Under the pieces are notes generated by a model. The model was not told where the DNA came from, made no database searches, and saw only the letters and a list, made by a program, of their open reading frames with translations. The position numbers were made by a program, and so were the translations under genes. Below are positions 47,544-58,999 of a stretch of 64,000 bases of DNA, one piece after another. Numbering within the stretch: position 1 is the first letter of the stretch; the number at the start of each line of letters is the position of its first letter. The DNA is from Heterohyrax brucei (Eukaryota > Chordata > Mammalia > Hyracoidea > Procaviidae). The stretch lies in NCBI GenBank assembly GCA_028571685.1, contig CM053146.1, positions 19,069,431-19,133,430 of the forward strand, given 5' to 3'.

Positions 47544-49225
47544 GTGAGCGCCTTCTGACCATGCCAAGAGCCACAGGGATTTAGGAGTACCTCATGAGGC
47601 CAGCATCCTCAAGGGCTGCCTCATGACCCTCCAAGGGCTGTGGCTTTGTACGGAATGCCGAGTGGCCCTTTCAGTCAAGTGCTAGAAATATAGATCCTGT
47701 CCCTAAAAGTCTCCAGTCCAGTGGGGCTTTAGGAAAGACAGTCGGGGGTGACTCTTACCTAAATGGGTGGATTCTGGTCTGCCTGGTAAGAACCCCCTAG
47801 CCAAGCAGGGTGGTGCACACTAGGTGAGACTTCCATACACTTTTCCTACCAAATTGTTGCTCATTGCTTGATCTTAGAGGAGATATAGGTGATCTTAGGA
47901 GATATAGGTAAAGCTACAGATAAGGAGGGAAGGTGGTTCTTCTCCTTTGGATAGATTTTGAAGCCTTTGCTGACTGACCCTTGAGCCAGGGGCCAGGGAG
48001 CAGAAGGGTGAACTGAGCAGTGTGCCTTGCAATCAGCGGTCAGTCCAGAGTGACAGGAAAACATCTGTGTTTTAAGATTTAATCAAAACCAAAGGAACCT
48101 CGCTTTCACTCTTACTACAGAGAGAGAAACAGCAAAGAGCTAAACATCAGAGATGTCAGAGCTCAGTAACTGGGGCTCACCAATCTGAGTAGGCCAGACT
48201 GGTGCTCATAGAAATCAGTAGGTCTGCACTGCCTGTGCCTGCCTTCCCCCTCCTGCTTCTTCTGTTGATGCACGCTCCTACTGTGTAAGTGTGCAGTGTG
48301 CTGTGTGTCTGAGATCACCTGTGTAACCAGCCCCACGACTCCTGTTGTGCTTGCCACACCCCCACCTCTAAGGTGACCATTATCCTGACTGCTCACAGCA
48401 CAGCCTCATTTTGCTTGGTTAGTGAAACTGAACGATACTTAAAGGACAGTGGGTGGAGGGCAGCAGCATCCATCCATTCTTTCACCTTGGCAGTTTTAAG
48501 AGCCTTCTCTTGTAGGGACTAGGGGTGCAGTAGGAGAGAGATGGTGGTCCTTTCCTCAGGAGTGTATAGCTGTGAGTTGTCACAGACCTGTACACCAGCA
48601 GACTCCAGCCTCAGGGCAGTGTGACACATCTGTGAAGCTCAGAGGGATCCTTATTTGGACTGTGCAGGGCGGGAGGGCAGGGGTGACTGGTTTTAAGTAG
48701 GGTGGTCAGGGTTGGCCTTATTGAAAAAGGATCTTGAGCAAAGGCCAAACACATGAGAAGTGAGCCAGGTATTTGGGGAAGAACTTACCGTGCAGAGGGG
48801 AAGTTTGAAGACTGCACTGTGAGTGTGTGCCTAGTGTGATCGTAGAGCAAAGGATACCAGTGTGACTTGGGCAGAGTGGACCAGGGAAGGCAGAGAGGAA
48901 GCATGGGCCACAGGCAGGTCATGGGCCATTGTAGAGCAGTGTGAGGACAGGGCTTACTTAACCCAATGAAAAGACAAGCATTGTGTAACCAGAAGTACCC
49001 CTAAGACTGTCTGTGGCAAGAGAGAGAGGATGGAAAGTATGGCTGTGGGCCATGTGGTCCTCGGCAAGTTCTAAGCAGGAGACTGATGTTGTTCTTAGAC
49101 CTGTGAGAGTTCTGGTGGGCATTTTGGAGTCTGCAGATTCTTTGTGCTTAGAGGAAAAGAGAGCATACACTTGTTTAGGCCTACAGCTCTTTGCAGGGAC
49201 CCCTACCTGTGCTTCTTTCATCATG
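47544..49225. other. TFCP2L1: First part of intron 10, mostly unique
   Basis: A 19-21 bp tandem duplication ('gatcttag..gagatataggt' twice) is at 47,870-47,909. No coding or complete repeat element is recognised elsewhere in the stretch. Confidence 0.5.
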
Positions 49226-49229
49226 AGGT

Positions 49230-49835
49230 CAGTCCTTATAGGCTGCTGGTGGGACTGTACATTGATACAACACTTTGGAAGACTATTTGGAGTACCTATC
49301 AAGGTCAAGGTGGTCTAACAGAATGGGAAATTATCGAATAATATTAATACCACATACAATTTGGTGAGGATCTTCCAAAAAGTGGTTGCAAACAAAGTTT
49401 TTAAAGAAAATGTTCTGCATCCCACTTTGGTGCATGACATCTAGGGTCTTAAAAGCTGGCAAGTGGCCATCTAAGTAAAGGATCTTCCAATAAGGGTGTC
49501 CTGTCTTTGAACTTGAATAAAACAAGTTGTGTAAATGATACAATTTTAATTGTTTCATCATTTTGGAGTACATATGATGGCATTGTGTATGGAAAAAAAC
49601 TTCAGGAGAACAGCCACCGTGGCACCTTCCAAGTGAGGCCCCAAACCAGTTATCATAACCCTGTATCTTTTGCCGTTGACAATTACAGCCTCACCTCATT
49701 CATCTTGGAAAAAATAATGACCAGTGATTCTGGCAGACCAAAATCCACATCAAATGGTAGCTTTTTTGGGGATGAAGTGGATATTCTTGAATCTCCATTG
49801 GGTTCTCTTTGCTCCAACTGCAGCAGTTTTTTAAT
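49230..49835 (+). mobile_element. Old L1 fragment in sense orientation
   Basis: 'gctggtgggactgtacattg' and 'cactttggaagactatttgg' are L1 sense-strand phrases. 'catcccactttggtgcatga' then 'ctagggtcttaaaagctgg' is the reverse complement of the 3' UTR block seen in antisense L1s. It is one of the few L1 copies pointing the same way as the gene. Confidence 0.65.
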
Positions 49836-49839
49836 TACT

Positions 49840-51150
49840 ATTATTAAGTGAAAGTATATAGTCCAAATTAAATTTGCATGCCTGCTATCTGCAACTCCTT
49901 CTGCTCTCCTTGCCTGGTGACAGCACACACCTCCTTTTCATTCTGTATATGTCATATCCTCTTAACCATCTCCTTTCCTCTTCTCCACCTGCTCTTCTGC
50001 CTTCTAGTAAGAGGCCAGTAGGACAGCATCCTATAGGTGCATAGAACCATAAAGTGCACACACAATATGGTCACATTATGACCCCCAGTCCGTTCCTGTC
50101 TGAAGAGTTGGCTGCAGTAATTTTTTCTGGCCAGGGGCAGTAGCAGGTCTAGGGGCCATGCTCACAGGTGACCCCCCAGGCCTATGGGCCATCAATGGCA
50201 GTCTTTTAGTGATGTTTTTGAGGTGTACCCCACTTTTTCTCATGTTGCCACTGGGACTTGACATTGTGTGCCCCATCATGGCTGTCTTTGGTGGTGGCCA
50301 GGCACCATCTGGTTCTTCTGGTCACATGTTTATACAGTCACCCATTCACATGGCTCCTTCTATCTCCTGGGCTCTTTTTCCCTTGAATCTTTGTTGTTCT
50401 TGGTGATCATCTGTTCTGGCTGAGCTGAGAACATTTGGTGTACCTCAGATGGCAGCTTGCTAGCTTTTAAGACCCCAGACCCCATTCACCGACATGGGGT
50501 GCAGAAGACTCTTAGCAATAGTCTAGTTATGCCGCTTGGCCTTGATGTCCCCTGAGAGCGTGATCCCCACATCTCCGTCCCTGCTCTTCTATCCTTGCAA
50601 TACTGGGTTAAGATTAGAAGAGTTTTCAGTTTATACTGAAATCCAGTTAAGTTGATCTTCTTCCTGCTGTGTGTTGTCACTGCTTTCACCCAACCAAATT
50701 TCTGTCAACTGTCGAATCTATGACCAGTTCTCTCCCTCCCTTGCAGCTGTCAGGAAGTCTTCTGTACATGAGTCTGTTTTTAAGTCCTTATAGTAGGGAT
50801 CTCATACAATATTTTCCTTGGGCCACTGACTGATTTCACTCAGCATAATGGCTTCTAGTTGAAACCAGGTTACGAGATGCTTCCTAAAACCATCATTGTA
50901 CTTCATCATTGCATAGTCTTCTGTTGAGTATATGTACCATAGTTGATCTGTTCATCTGTTGTTGGGCATCTGGGTTGATTCCATCTTTTTGATATTGTGG
51001 ACTGTGCTGCAGTAAACATTCGTTGCATGTATCTTCGTGTGACTGCCCTTGATTCTGTAAGATATAATCCGAGCAGGGGGATTACTGGATCAAATGGTAT
51101 ATATATTTCCAGATTGCTTTCCAAGGAGGTTGTACTGTTTTGCAATCCCA
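49840..51150 (-). mobile_element. Older L1 with 3' UTR and ORF2 end
   Basis: The 3' UTR order matches copies A to C but is more diverged. Minus-strand 50,906-51,175 carries the ORF2 block DPVIPLLGLYLTESR and KRWNQPRCPT. It inserts into the sense L1 above or lies beside it. Confidence 0.85.
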
Positions 51151-51750
51151 CTGAAACAGTTTTGTTTGTTAACAAAGCCGTTCATCCGAAAATGGACCTC
51201 ATTGCTGAAGATGGTTTTTCAGCCAGAAGCAGGGTCAACTTCCAGTTGCTCCAGAGCCCAGTGAGCAAATGTATGGTGCAATTTGTGGTCATTGGACTTC
51301 AGTTCTTGAGTTAAAACAATTTTGTAAGGGTAAAACTTTAAGTGCAGATATAAAATCTGCCAAATTTTGGTTGACAGAAGGCCCAGTTCTTGTGCTTGGT
51401 GAGAAACTTGATTGGGTGTAGATTCTCACGTACACTCTGAACAGTGACAATGTTTTCATTGGAACATGAGGTTCGTTGAGGCACATGCAGTGTCTGATTG
51501 GCAACAGACGCAGTTGTCTCAGTTTTTTTTTTTATTAAACATCACATTGTTCTCCTGGTGGGATGATTATGTGCTCTGGAAGGTTCATGTAACATGCGGA
51601 ATGTGACAACTGGAACACCCATTTTGATAATAAACTTTAATTTCTTTGTGTTCTGGAATAATACCTTTTCATGGCTATTTGTCAAGACTATTAAAAAAAG
51701 TGATAAATACGGCAGCTGTGGCTTCACAAACATGGCTGCGGTGAGCTACC
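51150..51750. other. Unclassified intron 10 sequence, possibly an old repeat
   Basis: AT-rich with no recognised family. It continues, across the L1 copy D insertion, into the LINE 3' end at 52,042. No intact frame is seen. Confidence 0.35.
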
Positions 51751-51763
51751 AAAACTAGGACAT

Positions 51764-52041
51764 CCTTTTTTTTATTTTTTATTTTTTATTATGAGTGAGT
51801 GGAAATGTACATTCCCATATAAATTTACATGCCCTCCTGTATGCAGCTTCCACTGCTCTCCCTGCCTGTTGACAGCACACTATTCCTCTCTGGTCTGTAC
51901 ACGTCTCATCCTCCCAACAGTCTCCTTTCCCCCCACTCCACCCACTCTCCTTCCTCCAGCCAAAGTTCAGCAGAATGATATCCTATAGATGCATAGAACC
52001 ATAAAGTGCATCCAATGTATGGTCACTCTGCATTGCCAAGT
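51764..52041 (-). mobile_element. Short 5'-truncated L1 (copy D) with 13-bp target-site duplication
   Basis: Only the last 278 bp of the L1 3' UTR plus the T-rich tail are present. The 13-bp duplication 'aaaactaggacat' is perfect at 51,751-51,763 and 52,042-52,054. This gives the pre-insertion sequence directly. Confidence 0.93.
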
Positions 52042-52054
52042 AAAACTAGGACAT

Positions 52055-52680
52055 TCTTATTGAAAGACCTGTTTTAGCATCAGTTGGTCCCACCTCACCT
52101 GGGGAAGAGAAGAAGGAAGGATATCAAAGGCATAAGGAAAATATGAGCCCAAGAAACAGAAGAAACCATATCATCCACAGACTACATCATCGTGAAACCT
52201 GAAGAACTAGATGGTGCTGGCCACCACCAGGGACTTCCCTGACAGGGAATACAACATAAAATCCCTGATACGGTGGGAGAAAAGTGGCTGTGTAGAACTA
52301 GAACTTTGTTAAAGACTGAACTTGATGGTCCTGCAGACTTGAGGGTCTCCAGATGACATGGTCTCAAGACTGTCTGTTAGCCCAGAACTGAAACCAGTGG
52401 TGAAGCCAGCTCTTCCGATGATGATTGGACTGGACTCTAAGACATAAAATGATACTGGCTAAGAGTGTGCTCTTTGGCCTAAGTAGATACATGAGGGGCA
52501 TGGGAGCTGGTTTAATGGATGTAGAAAATACAGGGTAGAAAGGAGGAGTGTGCTGTCGTAGGGTGGGAGAGCAGCTAGAGTGACATAGCGATGTGTGTAT
52601 AAGTTTTTGTTTGATAAATTGATTGTAAACTTTCACACTTAAAGCACAATAAAATACTTTTTCAAAAAAAGAAAAGAAAA
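52055..52680 (+). mobile_element. Sense-oriented LINE 3' end, probably L1
   Basis: 'aagaactagatggtgctggc' is related to the reverse complement of the copy A block at 9,570-9,600. It ends 'cacttaaagcacaataaaat' with an A-rich tail. The assignment to L1 rests on a few shared blocks and is tentative. Confidence 0.5.
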
Positions 52681-52689
52681 CAAGTGGTT

Positions 52690-53132
52690 GCAGCAATACA
52701 CTGACAGGGAATTCCCAGAAATTCAAGCCAGATTCAGAAGAGGATGTGGAAGGAGGTATGTCATTCTGAGGGCAGATGGATGTTGGCTGAAAGCAGGAAA
52801 TATGAGAAAGATACTTACCTGTGTTTTATTGACTATGCAAGGGCGTTTTATTGTGTGGATCATAACAAATTGTAGATAGCACTGTGAAGAATGGGAATTC
52901 CAGAACACTTAATTATACCTGTGTAGTACCTGTACATAGACCAGCAGGCAGTCATTCAAACAGCAAGGGCTTACTGAATGGTTTAAAATCAAGAAAGATG
53001 TGCATCAGAACTATATCCTTTCAACTAACTTATTCAGTCTGTATGCTGAGCAAATAAGTGTTCTGTTCATTTGTACATAGGGTTGCTTTAAGTTGGAACC
53101 AACTCAATGCCACCTAACAGCAGCAACAACCA
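52690..53132 (+). mobile_element. RTE/BovB-type LINE fragment with reverse transcriptase remnant and tail
   Basis: One frame reads REFPEIQARFRRG, then CFIDYARAFYCVDHNKL, then RMGIPEHLI, matching BovB/RTE reverse transcriptase order (FIDYAKAFD motif A region). Several stops show it is dead. It ends 'gggttgctttaagttggaac' plus '(cag/caa)n', the same tail type used by AfroSINEs. RTE-clade LINEs are known in Afrotheria. Confidence 0.82.
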
Positions 53133-53861
53133 AAGCTAAACACACATGCCCTGTGACCTGCAGTCCACTCCTAGGCTTAGAGCTGGTGAATGTGCACACA
53201 CTTACGGAAGACACATGTGAGAGTGTCCATAAAGCCTTAGTCACCATCGCCCTAGATGCCTACTGATGCCCTAGATGGATACTGAGTTGTGTTGTATTCA
53301 CAGGATGGAAGGGACATCATAATGAGAATGAACCCTCCAGTCATAACCCCGAGGTAGGGAAGCCAGGTGTCAAAGAGTGCATACAATTTAGTTTCAGTTA
53401 CATAAATTTCAAGAACCAAGCAAAACTCATCTGTGCTGTGAGCAGTCAGGATAGTGTGGGTAGTAGTGTCAGGGGTCTGTGGGGACCACTGATGTTCTGT
53501 ATCTTGTTCTGTGGTTGGTCACAGAAGTGTACTCAGACTGAACACACAGTGGAGAAAAGTGCACACACATTTATGCCAGTAGAAGAGGGAGGAGCAGGCG
53601 TAGGCAGTATACCTACTGATTTCTTTAAGTACTCATCGATTCTTATGCAATCGGTAAGCTCTGATACCTTTTGGGCTGTGACCTTCTGATGTTGTCTAGC
53701 TTTTTGCTGTTTCTCTCCATGGATTGCCTGGAGCCCACTGAGGTGAGGTATGTTCTTTTCATCTGTCTCCTACCCCCACCCCAGTGTAGGACTGTAAGGT
53801 GCTTGCTGATGCAGTTGTTTCTCTGTGCCACGTGTAACCTGCAACCCTTTTTCCTGCCTAG
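53133..53861. other. TFCP2L1: End of intron 10
   Basis: Unique-looking, leading to the exon 11 acceptor 'ttcctgcctag'. No other feature is supported. Confidence 0.4.
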
Positions 53862-53952
53862 GTGCTGACTTGCTGAAGATGTCCCGAGATGATCTGGTTC
53901 AGATCTGTGGCCCTGCTGATGGGATCCGGCTCTTCAATGCTATTAAAGGGAG
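53862..53952 (+). CDS. TFCP2L1: TFCP2L1 exon 11 (SAM-like domain, second half)
   Basis: The 91-nt exon completes Gly335, encodes about residues 336-364 ([20 protein letters not shown], then IRLFNAIKG) and gives two bases of Arg365. The donor is 'gtgagt'. [22 protein letters not shown] is the conserved end-helix region of the SAM-like domain. It is identical to the human protein as I remember it, consistent with strong constraint. Confidence 0.97.
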
Positions 53953-55111
53953 GTGAGTGTTGACCTTCTGGGGGCAGTTCCCTGGCCCCATGTGGCAAGA
54001 AGCACAGAGCAGTGTTTTAGGCTTGACAAAGCTGGCCACACTGGTATGTGGTTGGTGGGCTGGACACTCCTTAGGCTGGCTCCTACCTGTAGTATGGGGG
54101 CCAGTGCAGGTGGAGGTATTGTTGCAGGGGTAGTAAGTCAGGGCCATTGCAGGGTGGTGAGACAATGTTGTGAGGTGAAGCAGGCTGTAGACGATCCCAT
54201 TTTGAGGCCCCTTTCCTTCTGTACTTAGCTGGAGGCTTTCCTATTTGATTTGGATCTCGGCTCCTTAGTCATTTCCCCAGGTTCTCAGATGCTTGTTTCA
54301 AAGCTGTCTGTTCCCTGATGGAAGTCGTGGACTGGTGTAGTTCTCAGCATCTTGTAGTTGTTACTAGCATAGACTAAGACTACTCCTGTGATGGTGAAAG
54401 TGTTCTGTGGCCACGCTGTGCAGTATGATAGCCATCAGCCAGATGTGGCTATGGAACACTTGAATTGAGGCCAATGCGTAGTGGCCATATGCATAGTGGC
54501 TTAAGTGCTATGTCTGCTAACCGAAAGGTCAGCAGTTCAAATATGCCAGGCACTCTTTGGAAACTCTATGGGACAGTTCGACTTCGACCTCTAGAGTCAC
54601 TATGAGTTGGACCTGACTCTTTGGCAGTGGTTTATTTTTTTATATGTCGAGTGTAGTTGTAGAGAGCCTTCAGTTTCAATCCTAGATCTGCCTCTTATTT
54701 CTGTGCTGCTGGTTAAAACCCTGTGAGCCTCAGTTTCCTCATCTGTAAATTGAGGGTGGTCCTAGCTTTCTCCCAGGCTGTATGAGGACTCAGGAGCTAT
54801 TCATGTGGCATCATAGGGCAGTGCCTGGTAGAGTGAGTCCACATAGGGTTGGCTCTTATTGTGTTCCTAAGAGTCTCACCGTGAGATTCAACCTCTTGGC
54901 AGTTGCAGGGTCTGGGAGGGTTCATCATGTCCAGTCCTCTGCCTCTGGGCAAGCCGTGTGGAGCCACGAAGGTTGTCCTGGGTGAGATGTCCCTGCCCCT
55001 CTCCATGAAGTGTGCTCCACATCCCAGTCCTTCCTGCTACTGTTTTCATGCTCGATCCTGGGACAGCAGAGCCTGCTCCACCTACTTGCCATTTCTTTCC
55101 TCTCTTGCCAG
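53953..55111 (+). other. TFCP2L1: Intron 11, with AfroSINE and MIR remnant
   Basis: An AfroSINE (+) lies at 54,478-54,640 ('gcatagtggcttaagtgct' to 'gttggacctgactctttgg'). A MIR-like sense core follows at 54,660-54,830 ('cagtttcctcatctgtaaat'). The rest is unique-looking. Confidence 0.75.
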
Positions 55112-55215
55112 AAATGTGAGGCCAAAGATGACCATCTACGTCTGCCAGGAGCTGGAGCAGAACCGTGTCCCCCTGCAGCAGAAGCGGGATGGCAATGGGG
55201 ACAGTAGCCTCTGTG
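55112..55215 (+). CDS. TFCP2L1: TFCP2L1 exon 12 (start of C-terminal region)
   Basis: The 104-nt exon completes Arg365, encodes about residues 366-399 (NVRPKMTIYVCQELEQNR..., ending GDSSLC) and gives the first base of Val400. The acceptor is 'tctcttgccag' and the donor 'gtgggt'. VRPKMTIYVCQE opens the C-terminal oligomerisation region. The linker end reads DSSLC where human has DSNLS as recalled. The donor sits in a repetitive 'tgtggtggg', so nearby alternative donors are conceivable, but only this one keeps the frame to exon 13. Confidence 0.95.
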
Positions 55216-57899
55216 GTGGGTTACTGGGGAGCTCCCCACCACAGGGCTGGGTAGTAGGCTTTGTGTACAGTGGGTTTTGGTTAAACTTGATCATGGCATT
55301 GCAGTGTAAGAATGGGAGGCCACTCGCAGAATGCTGGTCCTGCCTCCTATTTTTCACCTGGGGAAACTGAAGTCCAGAGAGGGGCTATACTCTGCCCGCC
55401 TTCCCAAGGCCATTTGGCTACTCCCCAGTAGAATCTGGGAGCTGGGCTTTTTGCCCTGTTTTCAAAGTACAGAGGGCTGGTGGTGAGTGACGTGCAGTTG
55501 CTGTCCTCTTTGAAACTGGACTTAGTCTGTTTTATCTGTGTGATTCCTCCTGTGGTTATCCTCCTTATGAATCTCCTCTTGAGGAGCAGAGCTGAAGGGT
55601 CCCAGAGTACCCCAGGAGTATGAGACTTTTTTGGGGGTTGCCAGTGTGGAGTGAGTTTCGGGGAGAAGACAAGCTTTGGAGTCAGCCGTCCATGGTTACC
55701 ATTGTTGACCTTGCCACCTGCTAGTCCTGCAACTTCAAGGCCTCTGCCTCAGCTGTCCCATATGTGAAGACGACACTGTCTGCTTCCTAGAGGTCTGGTG
55801 TTTGAAAACTGTTTCTGAGCCCCTGAGAGTCCTACAGGCCCAATGGGCTGCCTCTGTCTCAGTGCCTGAGTGGTGACAAACTGTGTGTGTCATCAGCAGA
55901 GGTTGAGCGAGCCAGCCCTACCTGCCTGCCTCTCTGGAATGGAAGTCCCCCCAGATTAATGAAAACAGCCACCTCTTCTTGAGCAAAGTCATTGTCCTAA
56001 GGGTTTTCCATATATGCTCTCATGTGCTTCTCACAGTGCCCCGGTGACAGGGACATTGCTCTTTGTTTTAATGGGGAGGAAAATGAAGTGCAGTTGACAC
56101 ACAGCTGACTGGCCCAGGTCACAGCATTGTAAGTGGCAGAGCCCCGATCTGGACTTTCAGAACTTTGCACCTGGCTTCTGAGTTCCCACCCGACTGCTTT
56201 CCATCTCTGGTGAATGTCCAAATTGTTACTTTTCTCCAATAGTTAGCATGAGGTGGGGTGGGGTGGAGGGCATTGGTGGAGTCTCAGTCTTCTGGGCTTC
56301 CACTGGTGTGGAGAGGACAGCCCAGTGCTTGCTCCTGTTGCGTGTACTAGCCGACGCCTGCTTTAACCTTGCAGAGTATCCGTGGGTCGGTGCTGTCTCT
56401 GCTGGGCTCCAAGAATTGGAAAGACTGTCCAAATCTTGCATCCAGGGTTGGGTAGATCAGGAGGATGTGAACCCATTCCTGTCTGCTCTGGAGGCTTTTG
56501 TGTTTTCAGAGTGCTCCGAGCACCTCTGAGTGCCCAAGTTCAGCTGGGAGCAGGAAAGGTCAGTGGTGAAAGGCTACACTAGTGCCAGCCTGTAATCCTT
56601 CAAGTTCTTTTGTTTGTTTTAAAGTTAGAAAAAGTGGAACTGGTTCTGAAGGGAAACCCTGGTGGCATGCTAGTTAAGTGCTGTGGCTGCTAATCAAAAG
56701 ATCAGCAGTTTAAATCTACCAGGTACTTCTTGGAAACTTTATGGGGAAGTTCTACTCTGTCTTATAGGGTTGCTAGGAGTTGCCATCAACTCAGTGGCAA
56801 TGTTCTTTTTTTTTTTTTCATTCTAAAGAGTTGAAAAAGAAAGAAGGAAGTACAGTTAGGATTCTGTTATAAAAAGGAGTCTTACAAAAGTGGTCTGGGA
56901 TTCTTAACTGGTGTTAGTATTGGAGGGAACGCGATGCAGTAATTGTACTCTTTGAATAAAAACCTGTGGGTCAACTTATTTCAAATATTGGAAAATCAAA
57001 CCTATTGTGTGGCTCTAACCCCAGGGCCAGCCTGTTTATCTTTAAAATACAGGCTCTCTGATGAGATTTTTTTGAACCAGGGTTCGTTAGTTAAGGGAGA
57101 AGCTGGGAAAGTTGTAATTTAGTCTAGTTGTATTTTGCTTTTGGAAATATGAGGCCTCCCCCAAATTGTGTTATCCTCTTCATTCTACCTGGGGAGCCTG
57201 CTCATACCCTGCTTTGGGTTTTGTATGAGAAAGTCGTGTAACCTTCTGATTGTTGGTGGGAACACACACTCCGGGTGCCGTGGCCCCGCCTCTTTCAGCT
57301 CCCTTTGTGATCAGAGGGCCCAAGCCAGTGAGTACAGCTTGTATCGCAGGGAAGAGGCCAGGGGGAACTGCAGAGACTGTGTTCACTGTCACTAGCAATC
57401 ACCTTGCAGTTTCACTCTCTGCCATCTAAGACTATCACTAACCTCTTTCAATACTAGAAAAATTCCTGGGGCATGGATGTTCATTCCTCTCTGCAGTGGG
57501 CTGCCAATCTTTTCCAAATCCTAGAATCACTGGAAGCTTGTTAAACAAATTCCCACCAGTCCTTCTCCCTCCAGCCTACTCCCAAATGGGTATCACTGGG
57601 CCTAGGATGGGAATCCTCGCATTTTATATAAAATTTTCAAGAGAGACTAAAGCAGGCATAAGAACCACAGCCCAGTGTCTTTTTACTGTGGGTGTCCGCC
57701 TGGACTTGGCACCATTACCCGTACTTGTGTGACTTCTGGGCAAGACGGATGCTGCTTCATCAGTTGGGCCATGGCGTTCTTCCAAATTAGTGTTGATTTC
57801 TCATGGGGGGGTGGGAGGGTGGGGCAGGTAAGCTCATGCTGATTTAAATGACTACTGAAGAACCAGTCTTTAGAAGGGATTTTTTTTTTCCCACCTTAG
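55216..57899 (+). other. TFCP2L1: Intron 12, with AfroSINE, MIR remnants and a G-quadruplex motif
   Basis: An AfroSINE (+) lies at 56,652-56,812. Antisense MIR-like sequence is at 56,030-56,200. The G-quadruplex motif at 57,805-57,824 is listed separately. Other parts look unique. Confidence 0.7.
57805..57824 (+). promoter_or_regulatory. G-quadruplex motif near the exon 13 acceptor
   Basis: Runs of 7, 3, 3 and 4 G are separated by single bases (T, A, T). Single-nucleotide loops predict a very stable quadruplex in DNA and in the pre-mRNA. It ends 75 nt before exon 13. Confidence 0.75.
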
Positions 57900-58042
57900 T
57901 GTACCATGCCATCTTTTTGGAAGAGCTGACTGCCTTAGAGTTGATTGAGAAGATCGCCCACCTGTACAGCGTCTCCCCCCAACACATCCACCGCATCTAC
58001 CGTCAGGGACCCACAGGCATCCACGTGGTGGTGAATGATGAG
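57900..58042 (+). CDS. TFCP2L1: TFCP2L1 exon 13 (oligomerisation region)
   Basis: The 143-nt exon completes Val400 and encodes about residues 401-447 (YHAIFLEELTALELIEKIAH, LYSVSPQHIHRIYRQ, GPTGIHVVVNDE). A T-rich tract and 'cccaccttag' form the acceptor; the donor is 'gtgaag'. YHAI(F/Y)LEE and QGPTGIH are family hallmarks of the ubiquitin-like C-terminal fold that mediates dimer and tetramer assembly. A few conservative changes from human are visible (TTLE to TALE, HRVY to HRIY). Confidence 0.97.
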
Positions 58043-58999
58043 GTGAAGGTCGTCTTCCACCCCCTCCTGATAGGCCGGGGCTTGGGACTTGGAGAGGAGC
58101 AGCAGTGCCTTGGACACTACACACCCCTGCACCCAGTGGCAGTTGGAATAACTTTACAGAGATAGCAGCAGGCTTTGTGTGCATGACCACTGCAGCGGTT
58201 TCTTGGCTGCTCTGGAGGGGGAGAGTTTTACAGACTCCTCTGGGCTCTGACGAGTTGGTGTGCGCCTGCTCTCTACCTGACCTGGGATGGGTGTGAGGGA
58301 GAACTAGGAGTACAGATTGTGTCTGCCCTCCCGAAGCCGTAGAAGGGAGGAACCTGTGTTTACCTAGGGCAGGCAGCAGCCTCCAGTGGGCCCACAGCTG
58401 GGGGGAGAGAATGCTGGGTGCTGGACAATCTAGAGGGCACAGCTAACGGGAGAGGTGAGGGTGCTGCAGTCTTCGTGGTGTGTCCCTGGTGCCATGGATC
58501 TGTCCAGGGCAGAGCTACAGCAAGCAGTTCCTACTGGAAGTGTGCCCCTGAGTGATCTGACCCCACTTTCAAGAGTGAGGAGGAGGGGGCTGTTAAACAC
58601 ATTTATGGCATGTTTAGGCATCTATTGCATGTGTTTAGAGAGGCGTTAATAGCTTGTTTGACCCTGGCACCCTTGATTTTAATAGAAATGAGTGCCAGCA
58701 TTTATTGAGTGTTGGCTGTGTCCTGGCTAGTGTTCTTATTAAGTGTGCTCTTACCAGCTCATTTATCCATGCAAGCCCCTCTGTGAGCTGGGTGCTGTCC
58801 CTTCTCCTTGTGCACATGCACCGAGTGGCTGAGTCATTGCCCACGTTGCACAGCTGCTGTGGGTGGATCCATGGTGGAAGCTATGCAGGCTAGCTAGAGC
58901 CTCCAGGATAGCCACCTTCTCCTCAAATGGATCTTTTAAACCTACAACTAGTTGAGGAACTCTGAAAGCCTCTGTGTGGAGGGTTCTAGCTCATAGGTG

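Noticed and set aside
51150..51750. Possible DNA-transposon or host gene fragment
   Set aside because: Weak coding-like impressions did not yield recognisable motifs or terminal inverted repeats, so it was left unclassified.
52640..52680. AATAAA as a polyadenylation site of TFCP2L1
   Set aside because: It belongs to the 3' end of a LINE copy in intron 10 and lies upstream of five intact coding exons.
57848..58165. Open frame starting with an upstream ATG and covering exon 13
   Set aside because: The ATG is intronic and the frame simply runs through the exon 13 acceptor and past its donor. The acceptor, donor and phase all support an internal exon.
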